Shown: positions 11,004-23,387 of the stretch, in pieces
Numbering within the stretch: the first letter of the stretch is position 1
Layout: each line of letters begins with the position of its first letter
Source of the DNA: Leuctra nigra
Taxonomy: Eukaryota > Arthropoda > Insecta > Plecoptera > Leuctridae
Direction: 5' to 3'
Length of the DNA stretch: 64,000 bases
Assembly: GCA_934045905.1 (NCBI GenBank)
Contig: OW203769.1
Location: forward strand, 30,327,910 to 30,391,909
Translations under genes and position numbers: made by a program
Notes under the pieces: model-generated
What the model saw: only the letters and a program-made list of their open reading frames with translations
Told to the model about the DNA's origin: nothing
Databases searched by the model: none

Positions 11004-12883
11004 CTAGAACAACATCAGAGTTTACGTAGGTACTCGCATCTCCAATCAAAACCTATGGACCAATTTACTTTTTTGTTTTTTGTGAATTTCGCATTTACAG
11101 TTCCAACGAAGCAATGGAGTAATCATTATCATTAAAGATTCATTACCTATCTACTTCTACTGCCTAATTAAATTCTAGCAAGATTGTCAGTTAGTTTTCA
11201 CATGATATTTGATTTATACTGCAATTTACAGAAGGATTCTAAAATAATGCCCAAGGTAAAGGTCACTTAGGTGTTGAATGATTATCATAGGGAGATGATG
11301 ATGAAGAAAAAGGTTGAATGGTGCGAAAGAAATAGGAAGTCGTGGCGTATTAGTGGGGAAGCTTCCCAACATTTACCTCTTGACTAAGAGAAACCACATA
11401 AAACATCAGGTTCAGGACGGTCAGTTGAAGGAAATGAAAGGATATACCTACTGAGTGCAAGTCCCCGGAACCAACTTGCACCATCACGCGAAAACAATTT
11501 TGATCATTTCACAGTACCTAGTACCTCTACCTCTACAATGTGGTACGAATAAAAGCGTACATTCTGCATCGAGAAAGTAATAAGGTAAAGTCAGCAATTT
11601 ACCAGGCAATTAGGTACATTACACCTTGTAATGCTTGTGTGTGTTATTAAAAATGTAATTTTCTGTAGGTCAATCAGAGGTCACCATGTAGCAGAGGCTA
11701 TATTCACACTTCAACAATTAAACAATTATATTGACCTCTTCAGCAAAATGTAGCTACCTACACTCGACAATTCATTCAACGGTATTTGAACGAAACAGAT
11801 TGGCTGCTGGTCAGGTTCATTGACAATCAATCCTTGTTATTATCAATGAAATCAGAGCTCACTTACTAGAGGTAGATGACGAGTAAGTATAGACTTCATC
11901 AGATGATGCCATCACATTTTTTCAGACAATCCATTGCTTTCAAATTACCGTTTTATGAATTGTCGAGTGTACTACCTACTGAATAAAATTTGCCATCCAG
12001 CCAATATTATTAGGTAATTTAAAACATGTATTTTACATAGTTTTGTGTGAACATGCATATGAAAGACGGGGTCTAAGATAAATGTAATCTGATCACGTGA
12101 TGTTGCACGGCAACTACCATAACAAGAACACATGAGACAGACATTTACGTGAGTTAAAGCAAGATGTGCACATTCTGTCAACAATTGACAGAATGGCAAC
12201 GCAGCAGCCATTAGGTTCCCGCTGGCGTTAATGTCAAATACGTTTTAATAGGGTCATTCATTCATCCGCTCCGTCTGTCCCCGTCTCACTGTACCTACCA
12301 GTTCTCGATGTCGTATGTAACGGTTTTGGCGTAGTTCATGAATCATTAGCTAATTACTAGTGTTTCAAACGAAATATAATCATATGCTTGCGTAGAATAG
12401 TACGAGAGAAGCATACTTCCACACAAAACATTCGGAGATGAAATGGGCTGCAAATACCTACTAGGTAGTACCTACACCTAAGGACCAACAATACTTGAAA
12501 GCTATGTCCTGGCCTTTAATACTGTTCCGAGTGCTGAAAACTATGTGCAGTAGAATATTATTCAAATTTATAGTTAAGTTCAATATAAGAGGAGCATTAA
12601 TTTTGTTGTTCAATTTAGGACGATGGATTTTTGTGCATTTCCACGATATGATCCTTGATAATTTACTTCTAAAATACTACTCAAATTACTCACAACCCTA
12701 TGGTAAATATATTATAGATTAAATAATTATTTACCTTTCTCTTCATAGTAAATGTGACGGTGTACGTGATTTGTAAGTGTGTAAACTATTCATTTATACG
12801 AATGAATTCATACTGTAAACACTCTTATTCCCATAAAAAGGTACGGGCTGTCAAAGCAAAGCAGGCAAAGTGTTTTGATGTTG
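11004..12883. other. Region between divergent RRM and eIF4E genes
   Basis: Contains the upstream intron/5' UTR region of the minus-strand RRM gene, whose first exon is not identifiable. A SINE-body match (ACTAAGAGAAACCACATAAA) lies near 11382-11430, related to 38281-38325. A MITE is at 11761-11969. No coding exon was recognised; the open frames at 11972-12211 and 12495-12722 lack any domain. Confidence 0.45.
11761..11969. mobile_element. CACTCGACAATT MITE, copy 1
   Basis: 209 bp between TA dinucleotides, with TIR CACTCGACAATTCAT and its complement ATGAATTGTCGAGTG. Copies in inverted orientation are at 16297-16505 (also 209 bp) and 42137-42352. The interior GATAATAACAAGG block is shared. TA duplication suggests a Tc1/mariner-type MITE. 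Confidence 0.8.
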
Positions 12884-12902
12884 TTTCCGGTAAACCGGAA
12901 AT
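12884..12902. promoter_or_regulatory. Inverted pair of ETS-type sites upstream of eIF4E
   Basis: TTTCCGG (12884-12890) faces ACCGGAAAT (12894-12902), a near-palindromic pair of GGAA cores about 175 bp 5' of the eIF4E ATG. Paired ETS/GABP-like sites are common in housekeeping promoters. Function here is inferred. Confidence 0.35.
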
Positions 12903-13076
12903 CAAATGTCTGATTTCTTGTTGATGTTGAATTCTCTCAACAGATAGCGCTACAGTCTTCAAAGCGAAACAAAAGTACGAAACGAGCTTCGTGTTCTTCA
13001 GTGTTCTTGATCTTGTAAAGAAAAGTCGGTCAAATAATAATTGTTTTACTTTCTATAAACAGATATTTCGTGTAAC

Positions 13077-16000
13077 ATGGCTAGTAATAACACTAAGGAT
13101 GAAGTAGAGGTAAGATTTTTGATAGTTCTTAGTGAAAAGTCAAAGAAATCGCTTGAATTGTTGAATGGGTAAAACATATTGTGTCATCCAGCATGGACGG
13201 CACTGCAGACCGGTGAACGTGGATTGCATTGCACTTAGCAAGGGCGGTTTGCCATCTCCATCAAAATAATGTGATATTTTTACTCTATTAGGAAAACACA
13301 GAGCCGTTGGACGATCCAGTTGGTAATCTTGAAGACATGGCTCCAGATATGACCATCAAACATCCTCTACAAAACACTTGGACATTATGGTATTATGAAA
13401 ATGATAGGAACAAAAACTGGGAAGAAAATCAGAGAGAAATCATAAGCTTTGACACTGTAGAGGATTTCTGGAGGTTGGTTTCATGACTTCACTGTTCTTT
13501 AGGCTTAAGCACTAATTATTCTATTGTTTTAATTGATGTGAATGTTTTGAATCAAGGGTGTTCAACCACATTAAGACAGCGAGCGAACTACGCCAAGGCT
13601 GCGATTACTCCCTGTTCAAGAAAGGTGTTCGACCGATGTGGGAAGATGATGCAAACAAAAAGGGTGGTCGCTGGCTTATAAGTTTGGACAAGAAGCAACG
13701 AGGGGCGGATCTTGATCATTTCTGGATTGAAATCGTAAGAATTGACTTCCGGATTGTAATCACCTATCTTTTCATGTACATACCTACACTTGGCAATATA
13801 AAAAATTATTGTTGAACGAATTGAAGGGCTGCTGGTCATGCTCCGTAACAATTCAAGCTTGTTACATGTTAGTTCATTGAAATGAGAAGTCTAACATTTT
13901 TCAGTCGATCAGATTCATTGAGCGATCATTTTTAGTTGTGCCAAAGTAAGTGTACAGCGCATGGTCCAACACATTTCAATAGATTTATCGGGGTGCCCTA
14001 CAGGTTTATCTAGTAGGCAGTGACAATTAAATCAAGTCCTAGCTGTCAACCTGTCTCGAAATGTCCACATTGCCCATGACATGACAGTGTTCATAATGTT
14101 GTGTGTCATGTCAATTACCTGACCAAACTACGTTGGCAGAAGCCAACGGAACGCTCGAGTCATATTCTACATTACCTTGTCACTAAGAGACGACGGCATT
14201 GCGTCACAAATTCACATGTGTACTTGGCCAAACAAAACTTGAACGTTCAATAAATCTGATGGGCTGATAAATGTAAGATTGCACCATCAGAAGTCTGTCT
14301 AAGCGATCTCATTGTCTCACTCTAGTAGTTGACCTCACATTTCAATGATAATAACAAGCTTTGATTGGTTATGGGACATGACCAGCAGTCATTCATATTT
14401 GGTCAACTTTCAAGTTTTGTTTGGCCGAGTGTACCTTCTAGTTTCAATGCTAAGAAATTAGCATGCCATTGTGCAGTGAGTCAGTCAAGTGAAACATTGA
14501 CAAGAACATAGAAATCCCCATGACAGACCTAGATCTTACTAGTAGTACAAATTACATCTAGAAGACATGCAGCACTGGTATACCTCTAGGTAGAGTAACC
14601 TACTTCATTTATTGTTCATTTATTATTTATTGATTGATACAACTTTGACTAATGCTACTATACATATTTCAATTATTAATAATAGTCAATGTTCTTAAGT
14701 GCACTTATTCGTCGGTTGTTGTAGATTTTGTAAATTCATGTCGGAACAACGGACTTCATCCTCTTCCTCAATTCTTTATTGTTCTGGGGAAGTGGCTCCA
14801 CGACGCTGGCAGCCAGATTGTTCCACAATCTGATCCCATGCGCTGCGAGAGAGAACTTGCCAGTGTCTGTTCGCGGCTGCAACAGACGAATTTTCTCGGT
14901 GTGGTCTCCTCTCGCGGTGTAATTCGGTCTCTGCAGTAGCTCACCTAGCTCCTCCCAAGCCTCTTCATGGCAGTAAGCCCTGTATATAGCGATAGCTCTG
15001 GATGCGTCTCGCCGGTCTTCCAGAGACTCCCACTTCAGTGATTTTATGAGTTCAGTGGGGCCAGGAGAGTTTCCGAATGAACTCTCAACATACCGTGCAG
15101 CCCTCCTCTGTACCATATCCAGCTGGTGTTTATTCACCATGGTATATGGACTCCACACACTGGCACAATATTCCATCTGTGGACGAACAAGGGTGAGATA
15201 TGCCAGTTCCTTTGCCTTCTTTGCTGCACCTTTGAGGTTCCTCATGACAAACTGCAGTGATTTGGATGCCTTCTTTGAAGTTACGTCAATGTGGTTATTC
15301 CACTTCAGGTCATCAGACAGCCACACTCCAAGGTACTTAGCATCCTTTGTGGGATCAATTGGTAGGTTCCCAAGCTGGTACTGGTACTGTATCCGTGTTT
15401 TCCTAGTGCTGAATGACATCTTGATGGTCTTATCGATGTTGATTCGCATCTGATTCAGGTCCACCCACTTGGCTAGTTCTTCGAGGTCTTCCTGGAGCTG
15501 CCCGCAGTCATTGGTGTTGTTGACAGTCCTGTAGATTATACAGTCGTCTGCGAACAGCCGCATTTTGGAGTGCAAGATACACTGTGGAAGATCGTTCATA
15601 AAGATCAAGAAGAGGAGTGGACCGAGAACACTTCCCTGGGGTACTCCTGATGTCACTGTAATTGGCAGGGAGATTTCTCCTTCAATCCTTACTACTTGCT
15701 TTCTGTTATTTAGAAAGCTCCATATCCACTTTATTTTACAATTCTAATTTAAAATTATTACCTAACAAATATCAATAGCGTTAGTTACGATTAGCCCTCA
15801 TGTGACGCAACAATATTCAATAGGTCGGATTTAAACAATGCTTACAAATAAAAATAGTAAATGAAAGAAATGTGTGTCCGACTTTCCACTGCACACTTGA
15901 GTTGTCAATCTATTTATAGATCCGTAACAAATGAAACTTGGGGACAGATGAAAGCATAGCAGCAGATATTCTGGGGCTTGGGAACTTCCTCAATTATGGT

Positions 16001-19000
16001 GGATGCCAAAGTCGATTCTTTACTCGAGGCTTTTCAACACTTGAAAAGTGTCTAGAATGAAAGCTAAGTAGCTAGGTACCAATGTGGGGCCATCTTGCTC
16101 TTGAAAACGATGATTTGAATATAGCGGTAGTACTTAATGCTGTATCGCTTAAAATGAAAAAATATCTGAATTCCACTGCGAAGAGGGTGTCGGTACGAAC
16201 ACATTAGCTACTACTCCTATTTTTTCTGATTCTTATCTTACAATTTCATATTTGAGAAATGCTATGTTTGAGGTCACTCTAGTTAAGTAGGTAGTACACT
16301 CGACAATTCATAAAACTGTATTTTAAAGAAATGGATTGTCTGAAAAAAATGTGATGGCATCATCTGATAAAGTCTACACTTACTCGTCATCTATCTCTAG
16401 TAGGTGATCTCTTATTTCATTGATAATAACAAGGATTAATTGTCAATGAACCTGACCAGCAGCCAATCCGTTTCGCTCAAATACCGTTTTATGAATTGTC
16501 GAGTGTACCTACCTACTACCTACTAAATGAATGTAAATGTTGATTTCAGCATGTCTTGAAATACTTAAAACTTATGAAATGTTTTTCTTTAGGTAGGTAC
16601 AGTCTGTTTTTTTACTGTATGAACTCTCAACAGAATGCGCTGATTGGCCGGGAAAGACTTCATTGCGCGCTCACCTGGCAATGACGTCTTTCCTGGCCTA
16701 ACAGAGCAAGTGACGGTGGCTCCATCTGGTGAGAGTTCAAACATAGAAAACACTTACTGTATATGAAATGAAAAGATATTCTATTTGTTTTTGAATATTC
16801 CCTCTTTATACAGAGTTAACAGAAGTCATAAGAGTTGGAAAAGAGTTGGTCTAGTTGGAAAAAACAACTCGTTCAGTCGAGTAAAAGAGTGTTGCGCATG
16901 CAAGTGCAAAGAGACAGGGCGACAGCATCGTCTCCGGTGGTATGACAGTTCGTAGAAGCATTCTCTACCTTCATTCCATTCTCCTCGGAGATAGATGACC
17001 ATTTCATTTCGCATGTAGAGCAAGCTAAGACGAAAGGAGGGGAAGGGTTGGTAAGGGTCGCGCGTACTTGGGTAGGCAGGAAATGAAATGGTTTGATGCG
17101 TGCTAAATTTAGATACAGGTAAAATGTTTGGTTTACATTGTCAAGTTTTCTCTCAGGAGAGAAAGTATTACGTGTTCTAAAGTAACTTTCTTGGTAACTT
17201 TTTAAAAATCAAAAAGTTCCCGTAGAAAAAGGAACTTGGGAGTAATTAAGTTACCAGGTTTAAAAAGTATTGAGTTACCATAAAAGTTACTGAAAAAGTA
17301 ATGCGTTACTTTTGTTAAGTTACTACCCAACCCTGACTAGAGGTCTAGAGGACGAGTTAGCATAGACTTCATCGGGTGATTGCATCTAACGTTTTGTTTT
17401 CAGCCAATCCAATTCTTTCAAGTACCGTTTTATCATTTGCTGAGTACCTACTATATTATTATTAATTTTTGTGTCAAAATAATGTAAATTTTACGTCAGT
17501 AGTATGTAACTATTTACTATTTTGATTTGCAATTGTATTATGTTCTGTTCAGTTGCTGTGTATGATCGGCGAGGCGTTTGACGAGCACGGCGAGGAAGTG
17601 TGCGGGGCCGTCGTCAACATCCGGGCCAAGGGAGACAAGATCGCCATCTGGACGGGAGACGGAACCAAATCCACCAGCATCCTCGACATCGGGTGAGTTC
17701 ATCTCTTGCACGGAGACTCACTCAGAGCTACGATCAACACTCTTTACAGGGATTGGCAACAAGCAAACCAATCACCGGATGTATAGCTTGGTCATTGAAC
17801 AAAACACACATAATATTCCGCTCTCGTGACACATGTCTTTATCTTTCAAGAAGGCACTGGATACCGTCAGATGTCTTTGCTTTTTCTTTGTCAATGACCT
17901 GTCAAAATCAAAATGTAGCATGATCGGCACAGTTTGTTGAAGCTTCAAATAATAAAGGTAATAATTCAATAAGTTACTTCATTTATTAATCAAATATCAC
18001 GCAAACATTTCCATTATTTTGTGATTCAAGTAATATGCAAATATGTAATGTGCGCGAATACACGTCATGTGATGGTGGCATGTTTTTCACTCTGGCGGCA
18101 ATATATAAAGCAACCCAAAAGTGTGTGTGCAATGCGTGTGCACAACAAAATTTAAAACTATACATTGACCGCGTCCGTTTAACATTGGTCTTATGGGAAT
18201 GACGTCACAGGCGCAGACTGGTTGCCAATCCCTGTAAAGAGTGTTGATCGTAGCTCAGAGCATACATAAAATGCACCCTTCCAAACTAAATTGGAGTGGG
18301 AAAACGCTCACAATTATTTAACAGGCCACAAAACATAATACTTGCATATAATGCCGGCTGACCAAGCCTGTCACACATTTTACCATTCAATACATAGATA
18401 CTTAATCTAATTTATTGCAAAAAGAAATTATGAAAAACAATGTAAAGTTTTTCTAAATTTTTTGTTTATCAAGGTAGGCTTTATCGCCACCCTCTACCCT
18501 AAAAAAAGATTTATTCTTATTCTTGATTATTAGAAGAAACTATTTTTCTAGGTCGATTTTGTTAAACCTGACAGACAGAAAGTAAAGATTGTGTTGGGGT
18601 ATTCTTGAAAATAATTGCTATTCCGACATGAAATGTATATATGTTTACGTATTTGTTGGTCTCTAGTTGTAGCTAAGTGAAAAGGTCCATTCACACGGTT
18701 GATTGCACGCAACTGATTGGTATACTTCTACCATAAGTCTCATTGGATGTGCGCGTGTGAACTGGCCGATCATCCGATTCATACGAATTACCTATCAAAT
18801 CGGGAGTATAGAGACTAGGTAGCTCTAAACTGGATGATGGAAGATTCCCGATTGGCGTCGTTGACCAATCAGATGTGAGAATTTCAGTCACGTGGTACTT
18901 ACAAGGAAATCAAGATGGCTCCGAAAGTGTACACTGACATTAGAACAGGAATAACTATTGTTTTATTATAACAAATAATTATAGATAAGACGAAATAATG

Positions 19001-22000
19001 ATGACAAACCTCCTTCTGTAACATTTCAACAAAAACAAAAGACAAAATCTAGTTCCTACGCCTTCTAGAAGCAGGCAAGGTCGTGTGATTGAATACTTTG
19101 TCGTCTGAACTGGAAAATCGAGCTCATCCAATGAAACTTATGGTAGAAGTATACCAATTAGTTGCGTGCAATCAACCGTGTGAATGGACCTAAAGAGCTT
19201 TCACTTTTTATTCATCAAAGTCATGTTTATAACATCCAAGTGGAGTATTCCCAGTGATGATCTAGGCATGTCCAGGAGAGGCTGACCTAGAGATGTGAGC
19301 CGATGTTTCTCCGTGCTCGAGAATATTCTCAAAGAGATTATTCTCCGAGAATATTTGAGAATATTCTCACCAGAGGTTTGAAAATTATTATTATATATAA
19401 AAAGTTCAAGTTTGAATGTTTTTGCACCATTTTATGGCCTTGGAAGGCTGTGCAATACATAGGCAGGGATAGCGAGCATGAGCGAGCACGGATACGCGCA
19501 ACTCCTCAAACCGAAATTCTGTCTATCGAAAATGTCCTTAAAAGCCAATAATTCTTGAATTTCGTCGCAGACTGGTATGAAAATCTAAAAAAATTCCTAA
19601 AATCCATGTTTTCAGTTGTAGTTTTAACGATCAAACGAATCCTTGTTAATTTTCAAAAATCACGGATTTTTAGAACGAGATCACAATATCTCGTTCTAAA
19701 AATATACTTGAGACCACTCATTTGATGTGTGCGTAGTGCGTACACAATATCAGATCGATCTGTTGAACATCAGTTTCATATGTGTTTGAAAGTAGGCTCG
19801 ACGTTACCGTGATCAAACATTTTCGAGAATTTGACAGCCAACACGCAAAATGTCGGTAAAATGTCAATAACTTTTGGATTTAAGCACAGATTAGTCTGAA
19901 CATTTTCAAAAATACAGATAATGTTGGTCCCAATGACCATGCAAAGTTTTAAGTTGATCGGTCAAACGGTTTTATAGTTTAAATTTAAAAAATCATAGGA
20001 AAGATAATTTCAAATTTTAACCAATGGGAGGATTTGGCTGAAACTTTGTAAGATTGGGGATAATGTTGGTCGTAATGACTTGTCAAAATTTCAAATTGAT
20101 CAAACCTAGTGTTGGGACGTTGAAAATTTTCAATTGAAAATTTTCAACTCATTGAAAATTTTCTGAAAATTTTCAACGACTCTTGAAAATTTTCAAAAAA
20201 AAATTTAAAATTTTCCCACTCATTGGTAATGCAAGTGACTATAGAATTTCAGTCCTTAGTGTTGTTACTACTGCATGGGTAGAGAATAGAGATCAACATC
20301 ATGGATAGGAAATATCAATGGTTTTAAATTGGTTTTATATTAGGTGTCGTATACAGCCAAGTATACGCCAAGTCGTATACAACAGTGCGCACACTCCCAC
20401 ACAACATACCGTTAAAATACATAACTCAAATATAGGTAATAAGACTGAGAAGCTGACGAACACTTTTACTGTACCTACCAAAGCAAAATAACATGGCATT
20501 TTCGGCCTACTGGATCTTGAAATTGGAAAATCTCATATTGTTGCGAAATTTAATTTCGAGCTATGGCCCACCCCACCACATGCTCGAAATTGGGGAATAT
20601 TAGATTATGCCCTTTGCGAGCTAGAGGGCCGTGAAAACAATGAAATTACACCCTTTCATCTTCCTCGGACTAGGTCAGTAAACGTTGCGTCACGGCCACA
20701 GCCTAACCGGCTGAACCGATCAATCTGAAATTGTTACCACATGTGCACTTTTGGCGTCTGATGTGCCTTTTGTTATGACTGGTTTGATGCCGCCATTTTG
20801 GACCCGGAAGTGACGTCATATCTCAAAAACGGCTAGGCCGATCGAAACGAAATGTACGTCAAACGATTTAAAAGGGTAGCTTTATGGAATATCCATAGTG
20901 AAATATCCTATCAATCAATAGATCATGGATAGGATGCATGGGTAGCTCTACACGCTGTATAAGTACCCATACATTTTTGGAAGTCAAATACAGGCTGAAT
21001 ACTTAAATACAATGATTTACATATATAAATAAATACGCATTACGTTCAAAAGTAAAATATTTGCAGTTTTTGAAAATTTTCAATATTTTAAAAAATTTCA
21101 TGAAAATTTTCAAAAAAAAATTTTCATGAAAATTTGCAAAACTAATCGAACCAACCAATCGAAAGATATTTTTTAAAAATTTGAATCAATCGGGGGATTT
21201 CAAAGGTCTGCAACGCCCAGAAATGTTCCCTATATGTGTGCAAAATTTCAGCTCGATCGAAGAAAACTCTGACCTGTATAGCCTCAGTAACGATTCCCGA
21301 CTGGTTCTCCATAACAATACTATGTATGCAAGATCCATAAAAGTACATACTTTTTGGAATTGAGCTAAAAGTTCGAGTTTTTATAAGCTTAGATGCATTT
21401 TTAAGAATATGCTCGAGAAAATGCTCGTGCTCGAGAATATTCTCGAGAATATTCTCAAAAAGAATATGCTCGAGCATTTTACATCACTAGGCTGACCCCC
21501 CACCCCTCCCCACTAGCCAAGAGGAAAATATTTTTGCACTTGAAAATTTATTTCAAGAAATTTCTTGAAATATAACTTCTAAGCAGATATACTATATATA
21601 ACTGCTTAGAAATTGACTTTTCAATGGCAAAAAATGTATTTCGAAATACGAGGAAAACTATTCCCACAAATAAGTGATACGTGATGGAGCCACTTCTGAC
21701 AAGATGGCTACTATTAGGTTCACATATTAATTTGTTTGTTTTTAAATTTCGTGTTTCCATAAAGCAGTGAAAAACCAAAAAACAAATGAAATTGATATTT
21801 AGCTATAAATTTACTTTTTTGGCCATAACAAACAACTATATCCAATATTTGTATTTTATATTTATGCAAATGCGCCCTTGATAGCCGCCATTTACCTAGT
21901 ACCACAAAATCCACCAGAGGTCAGTTGTGTTCCTAATTTTCTCAAATAGAGAAAGCAATGTTTTGGACTTTTTTCTCGCCATCTGGGAATTTCAAAATAT

Positions 22001-22290
22001 TCTCAGGGCTAACATCCCGCATGGCTGAGTCCCCGACATTGCTTAATGCGCATGAAAATTGAACTATTGAAAATGTTTAAGTGTGATCATTGATTTGTAC
22101 TGTACAGTAGGATTACCCTTGCTCCTCCCACTTACAAGTCAAAAATTGCCAACTGATGTCTGTGGTCTTTTCCAGTGGCAAACTAAAAGACCGGCTGAAG
22201 ATTCCGCGGAACACAATCATCGCGTACCAGTATCACCGAGACACCATGGTGAAGGCGGGCTCCGTCACCAAAAACACCTTCACGTTATAA
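13077..22290 (+). CDS. eIF4E: Eukaryotic translation initiation factor 4E
   Basis: Five coding exons: 13077-13109, 13292-13473, 13557-13734, 17553-17692, 22176-22290. All have AG/GT borders and joining phases, giving 648 nt (215 aa). It binds the mRNA 5' cap and eIF4G in the cytoplasm as part of eIF4F. The family core starts at HPLQNTWTLWYY. The two cap-stacking tryptophans are present as W54 and W100 (PMWEDD), with the cap-binding Glu at E101, phosphate contacts R155 and K160 (NIRAKGDKIAIW) and W164. The C-terminus YQYHRDTMVKAGS...TFTL matches insect eIF4E rather than vertebrate, which ends RFVV. Length is normal (about 217). Introns 3 (3.8 kb) and 4 (4.5 kb) are filled with transposons. Exons 4-5 are much richer in GC at third positions than exons 1-3. 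Confidence 0.97.
14221..14433. mobile_element. MITE with CTTGGCCAAACAAAACTT ends
   Basis: TIRs CTTGGCCAAACAAAACTTGA and its near complement (TCAAGTTTTGTTTGGCCGAG) flanked by TA. The interior shares the CAATGATAATAACAAG and GACCAGCAG blocks with the CACTCGACAATT family, although the ends differ. Located in eIF4E intron 3; a decayed related piece precedes it near 13820-13930. Confidence 0.65.
14605..15748 (-). mobile_element. 5'-truncated LINE, jockey/CR1/L2-like reverse transcriptase
   Basis: Minus-strand frame open from about 15745 to a stop at 14736 (about 330 codons). It begins inside the RT palm (KWIWSFLNNRKQ), then VTSGVPQGSVLGPLLF, the catalytic MRLFADDCIIY (FADD form), KYLGVWLSDDLKWNNHID and a C-terminal MVQRRAARYV segment typical of the jockey/CR1/L2 group. 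Endonuclease and ORF1 are missing, as expected of 5' truncation during target-primed insertion. The frame is intact over what remains. Antisense to eIF4E, in its third intron. The 3' boundary near 14605 is approximate. Confidence 0.85.
16297..16505. mobile_element. CACTCGACAATT MITE, copy 2
   Basis: 209 bp, TA-flanked, in opposite orientation to the copy at 11761-11969. The right TIR reads ATGAATTGTCGAGTG; the left TIR has one AAAACTG variant. Located in eIF4E intron 3. A truncated relative is at about 17330-17455 (AGAGGTCTAGAGGACGAG to the GCTGAGTAC end). Confidence 0.8.
17725..18256. mobile_element. MITE with perfect 36-bp TIRs
   Basis: 17725-17760 and 18221-18256 are exact inverted copies (ends GAGCTACGATCAACACTC). 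Total 532 bp, no coding capacity. It begins 33 bp after the eIF4E exon 4 donor. A TGACGTCA octamer is at 18200-18207. Perfect TIRs imply recent insertion. Superfamily not determined. Confidence 0.85.
18683..19191. mobile_element. MITE with 65-bp TIRs
   Basis: 18683-18747 and 19127-19191 are inverted copies with two or three mismatches (ends AGGTCCATTCACACGGTTGA). 509 bp, no coding capacity. In eIF4E intron 4. No clear target duplication could be assigned. Confidence 0.82.
19288..21486. mobile_element. hAT-type composite element 6 (GAGAATATTCTC words), hosting a second hAT
   Basis: Exact 8-bp TSD GGCTGACC at 19280-19287 and 21487-21494. Ends TAGAGATGTGA and TTACATCACTA. Private words GAGAATATTCTC/CTCGAGAATATTC fill 19318-19372 and 21400-21475. 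The interior is a decayed Helentron-like sequence (GAGCGAGCACGGATACGCGC near 19480, ATTTCAGCTCGATCGAAG near 21245). It is itself split by the hAT at 20107-21144. No transposase. eIF4E intron 4. Confidence 0.88.
20107..21144. mobile_element. hAT-type element 5 (GAAAATTTTC words), nested
   Basis: 8-bp TSD with one difference: ATCAAACC (20099-20106) and ATCGAACC (21145-21152). The related repeat at 55017-55030 shows the uninterrupted site ATCGAACCAACC, so it acts as an empty-site control. Ends TAGTGTTGG and CAAAACTA. GAAAATTTTC words fill both ends. The interior includes a block (about 20355-20880) also found at 24595-25080, with one CCGGAAGTGACGTCA motif at 20804-20818. Confidence 0.85.
21495..22175. 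other. Distal eIF4E intron 4
   Basis: AT-rich intron between the composite hAT and the last exon. A small hairpin near 21545-21620 (CTAAGCAG / CTGCTTAG) is the only structure noted. The acceptor TTTTCCAG precedes exon 5. Confidence 0.4.
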
Positions 22291-22354
22291 CTGCAGCCTC
22301 CGCATACTTTAGTAAAACTACGACCCGGCGAGATTTTCATTCAACTTACATGCG

Positions 22355-22405
22355 ATCCATCTATTATCAAATGTATCGCAGAGATACATGCGAAAATAGA
22401 TGGAT
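22355..22405 (+). promoter_or_regulatory. eIF4E 3' UTR stem-loop
   Basis: A two-tier hairpin 65 nt after the stop: an outer perfect 11-bp stem (ATCCATCTATT 22355-22365 with AATAGATGGAT 22395-22405) and an inner perfect 7-bp stem (ATGTATC/GATACAT, 22371-22389) with a 5-nt loop. A regulatory role in the mRNA is inference. Confidence 0.45.
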
Positions 22406-22532
22406 GGTAGAGATGCGTCCGTTTGCATCGAATACGTTAGGTCAAATAAATACCTACCGAACTTCATTTGTTTAAATTTATAAAATGATTTTGTCGATTT
22501 GATTAATTTGTGTTTGTAAAAGTGTTTGGAGT

Positions 22533-22538
22533 AATAAA
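22533..22538 (+). terminator. Likely eIF4E polyadenylation signal
   Basis: AATAAA about 245 nt after the eIF4E stop codon. An earlier AATAAA at 22445-22450 is an alternative. No transcript data can be seen. Confidence 0.5.
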
Positions 22539-23387
22539 ACGCTTGATTTCCGGGAAGAGAAGTTTTCTATGAAATTAAGTGGGCCAGGTGTTTTTCTCTG
22601 CCCCAACCAATGAATGCTCAAAGCCCACAAAACGGTAGGTGTTGAGAATACGCGGGGTTCTATTGGTGAGCGATGTCATACTAGGTTACTTTTCTATTAT
22701 AATTATTTATTGCTCGCGTATAAAAAATATCTGCTGTAATATTTGGGGCTTGTACGTATGCATTAATGCAAGTTTAAAAAGCTGCTGGTTCTTGTATGTT
22801 TCTCACGTGTATTTTGTACATAAACTAGATAGATTACCTACTTATTAATCATTTACTGACGTATTCTGCTATGAAATCGAGGATGTCTGGGTCGTAAAAG
22901 ATCCCGATTTAACAAGCGGAATGCTGACGTTATAGAATGTGTAAAATTTACTTTTTGTTACTCTCTTCTAGCATGTCCGGTAAAAATCAACTTGTTTTTT
23001 TCAATCAATCGAATCAATAGTTGGTAGCGAAACATTTACTTGCGATTTGCATGTTGGATCCGCCTTGGATTACATGTAACTATTGAGCTAGAATACACGG
23101 CATTCTGTACCTGCGTAGTATGATGTAATCTAGTAGTGACCACTTGTGTTTGCTTCTAGCTCTTGTCGATTGCGTCGGTTACAGACTTGTTTATATTTTG
23201 TGTGCCGTGCGTGCTCATACCGTACTAAAATTAATTTATGGTTGAAGTACATCATACAAAGTTTTTCAATTTTTTAGTTCACTAGCATTTCAAGTTTTTA
23301 AACTTGAAATGCTGTACTACTGATGTACCCATGATGTACCCATGATGTACTACTTGATTTTTCTTTATGTTCGGATATGATTGTGCT
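22539..23387. other. Intergenic DNA downstream of eIF4E
   Basis: No gene recognised. It includes a perfect 14-bp-arm palindrome at 23284-23313 (AGCATTTCAAGTTT with its complement) followed by repeats of ATGATGTACCC at about 23325-23350. Confidence 0.4.
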
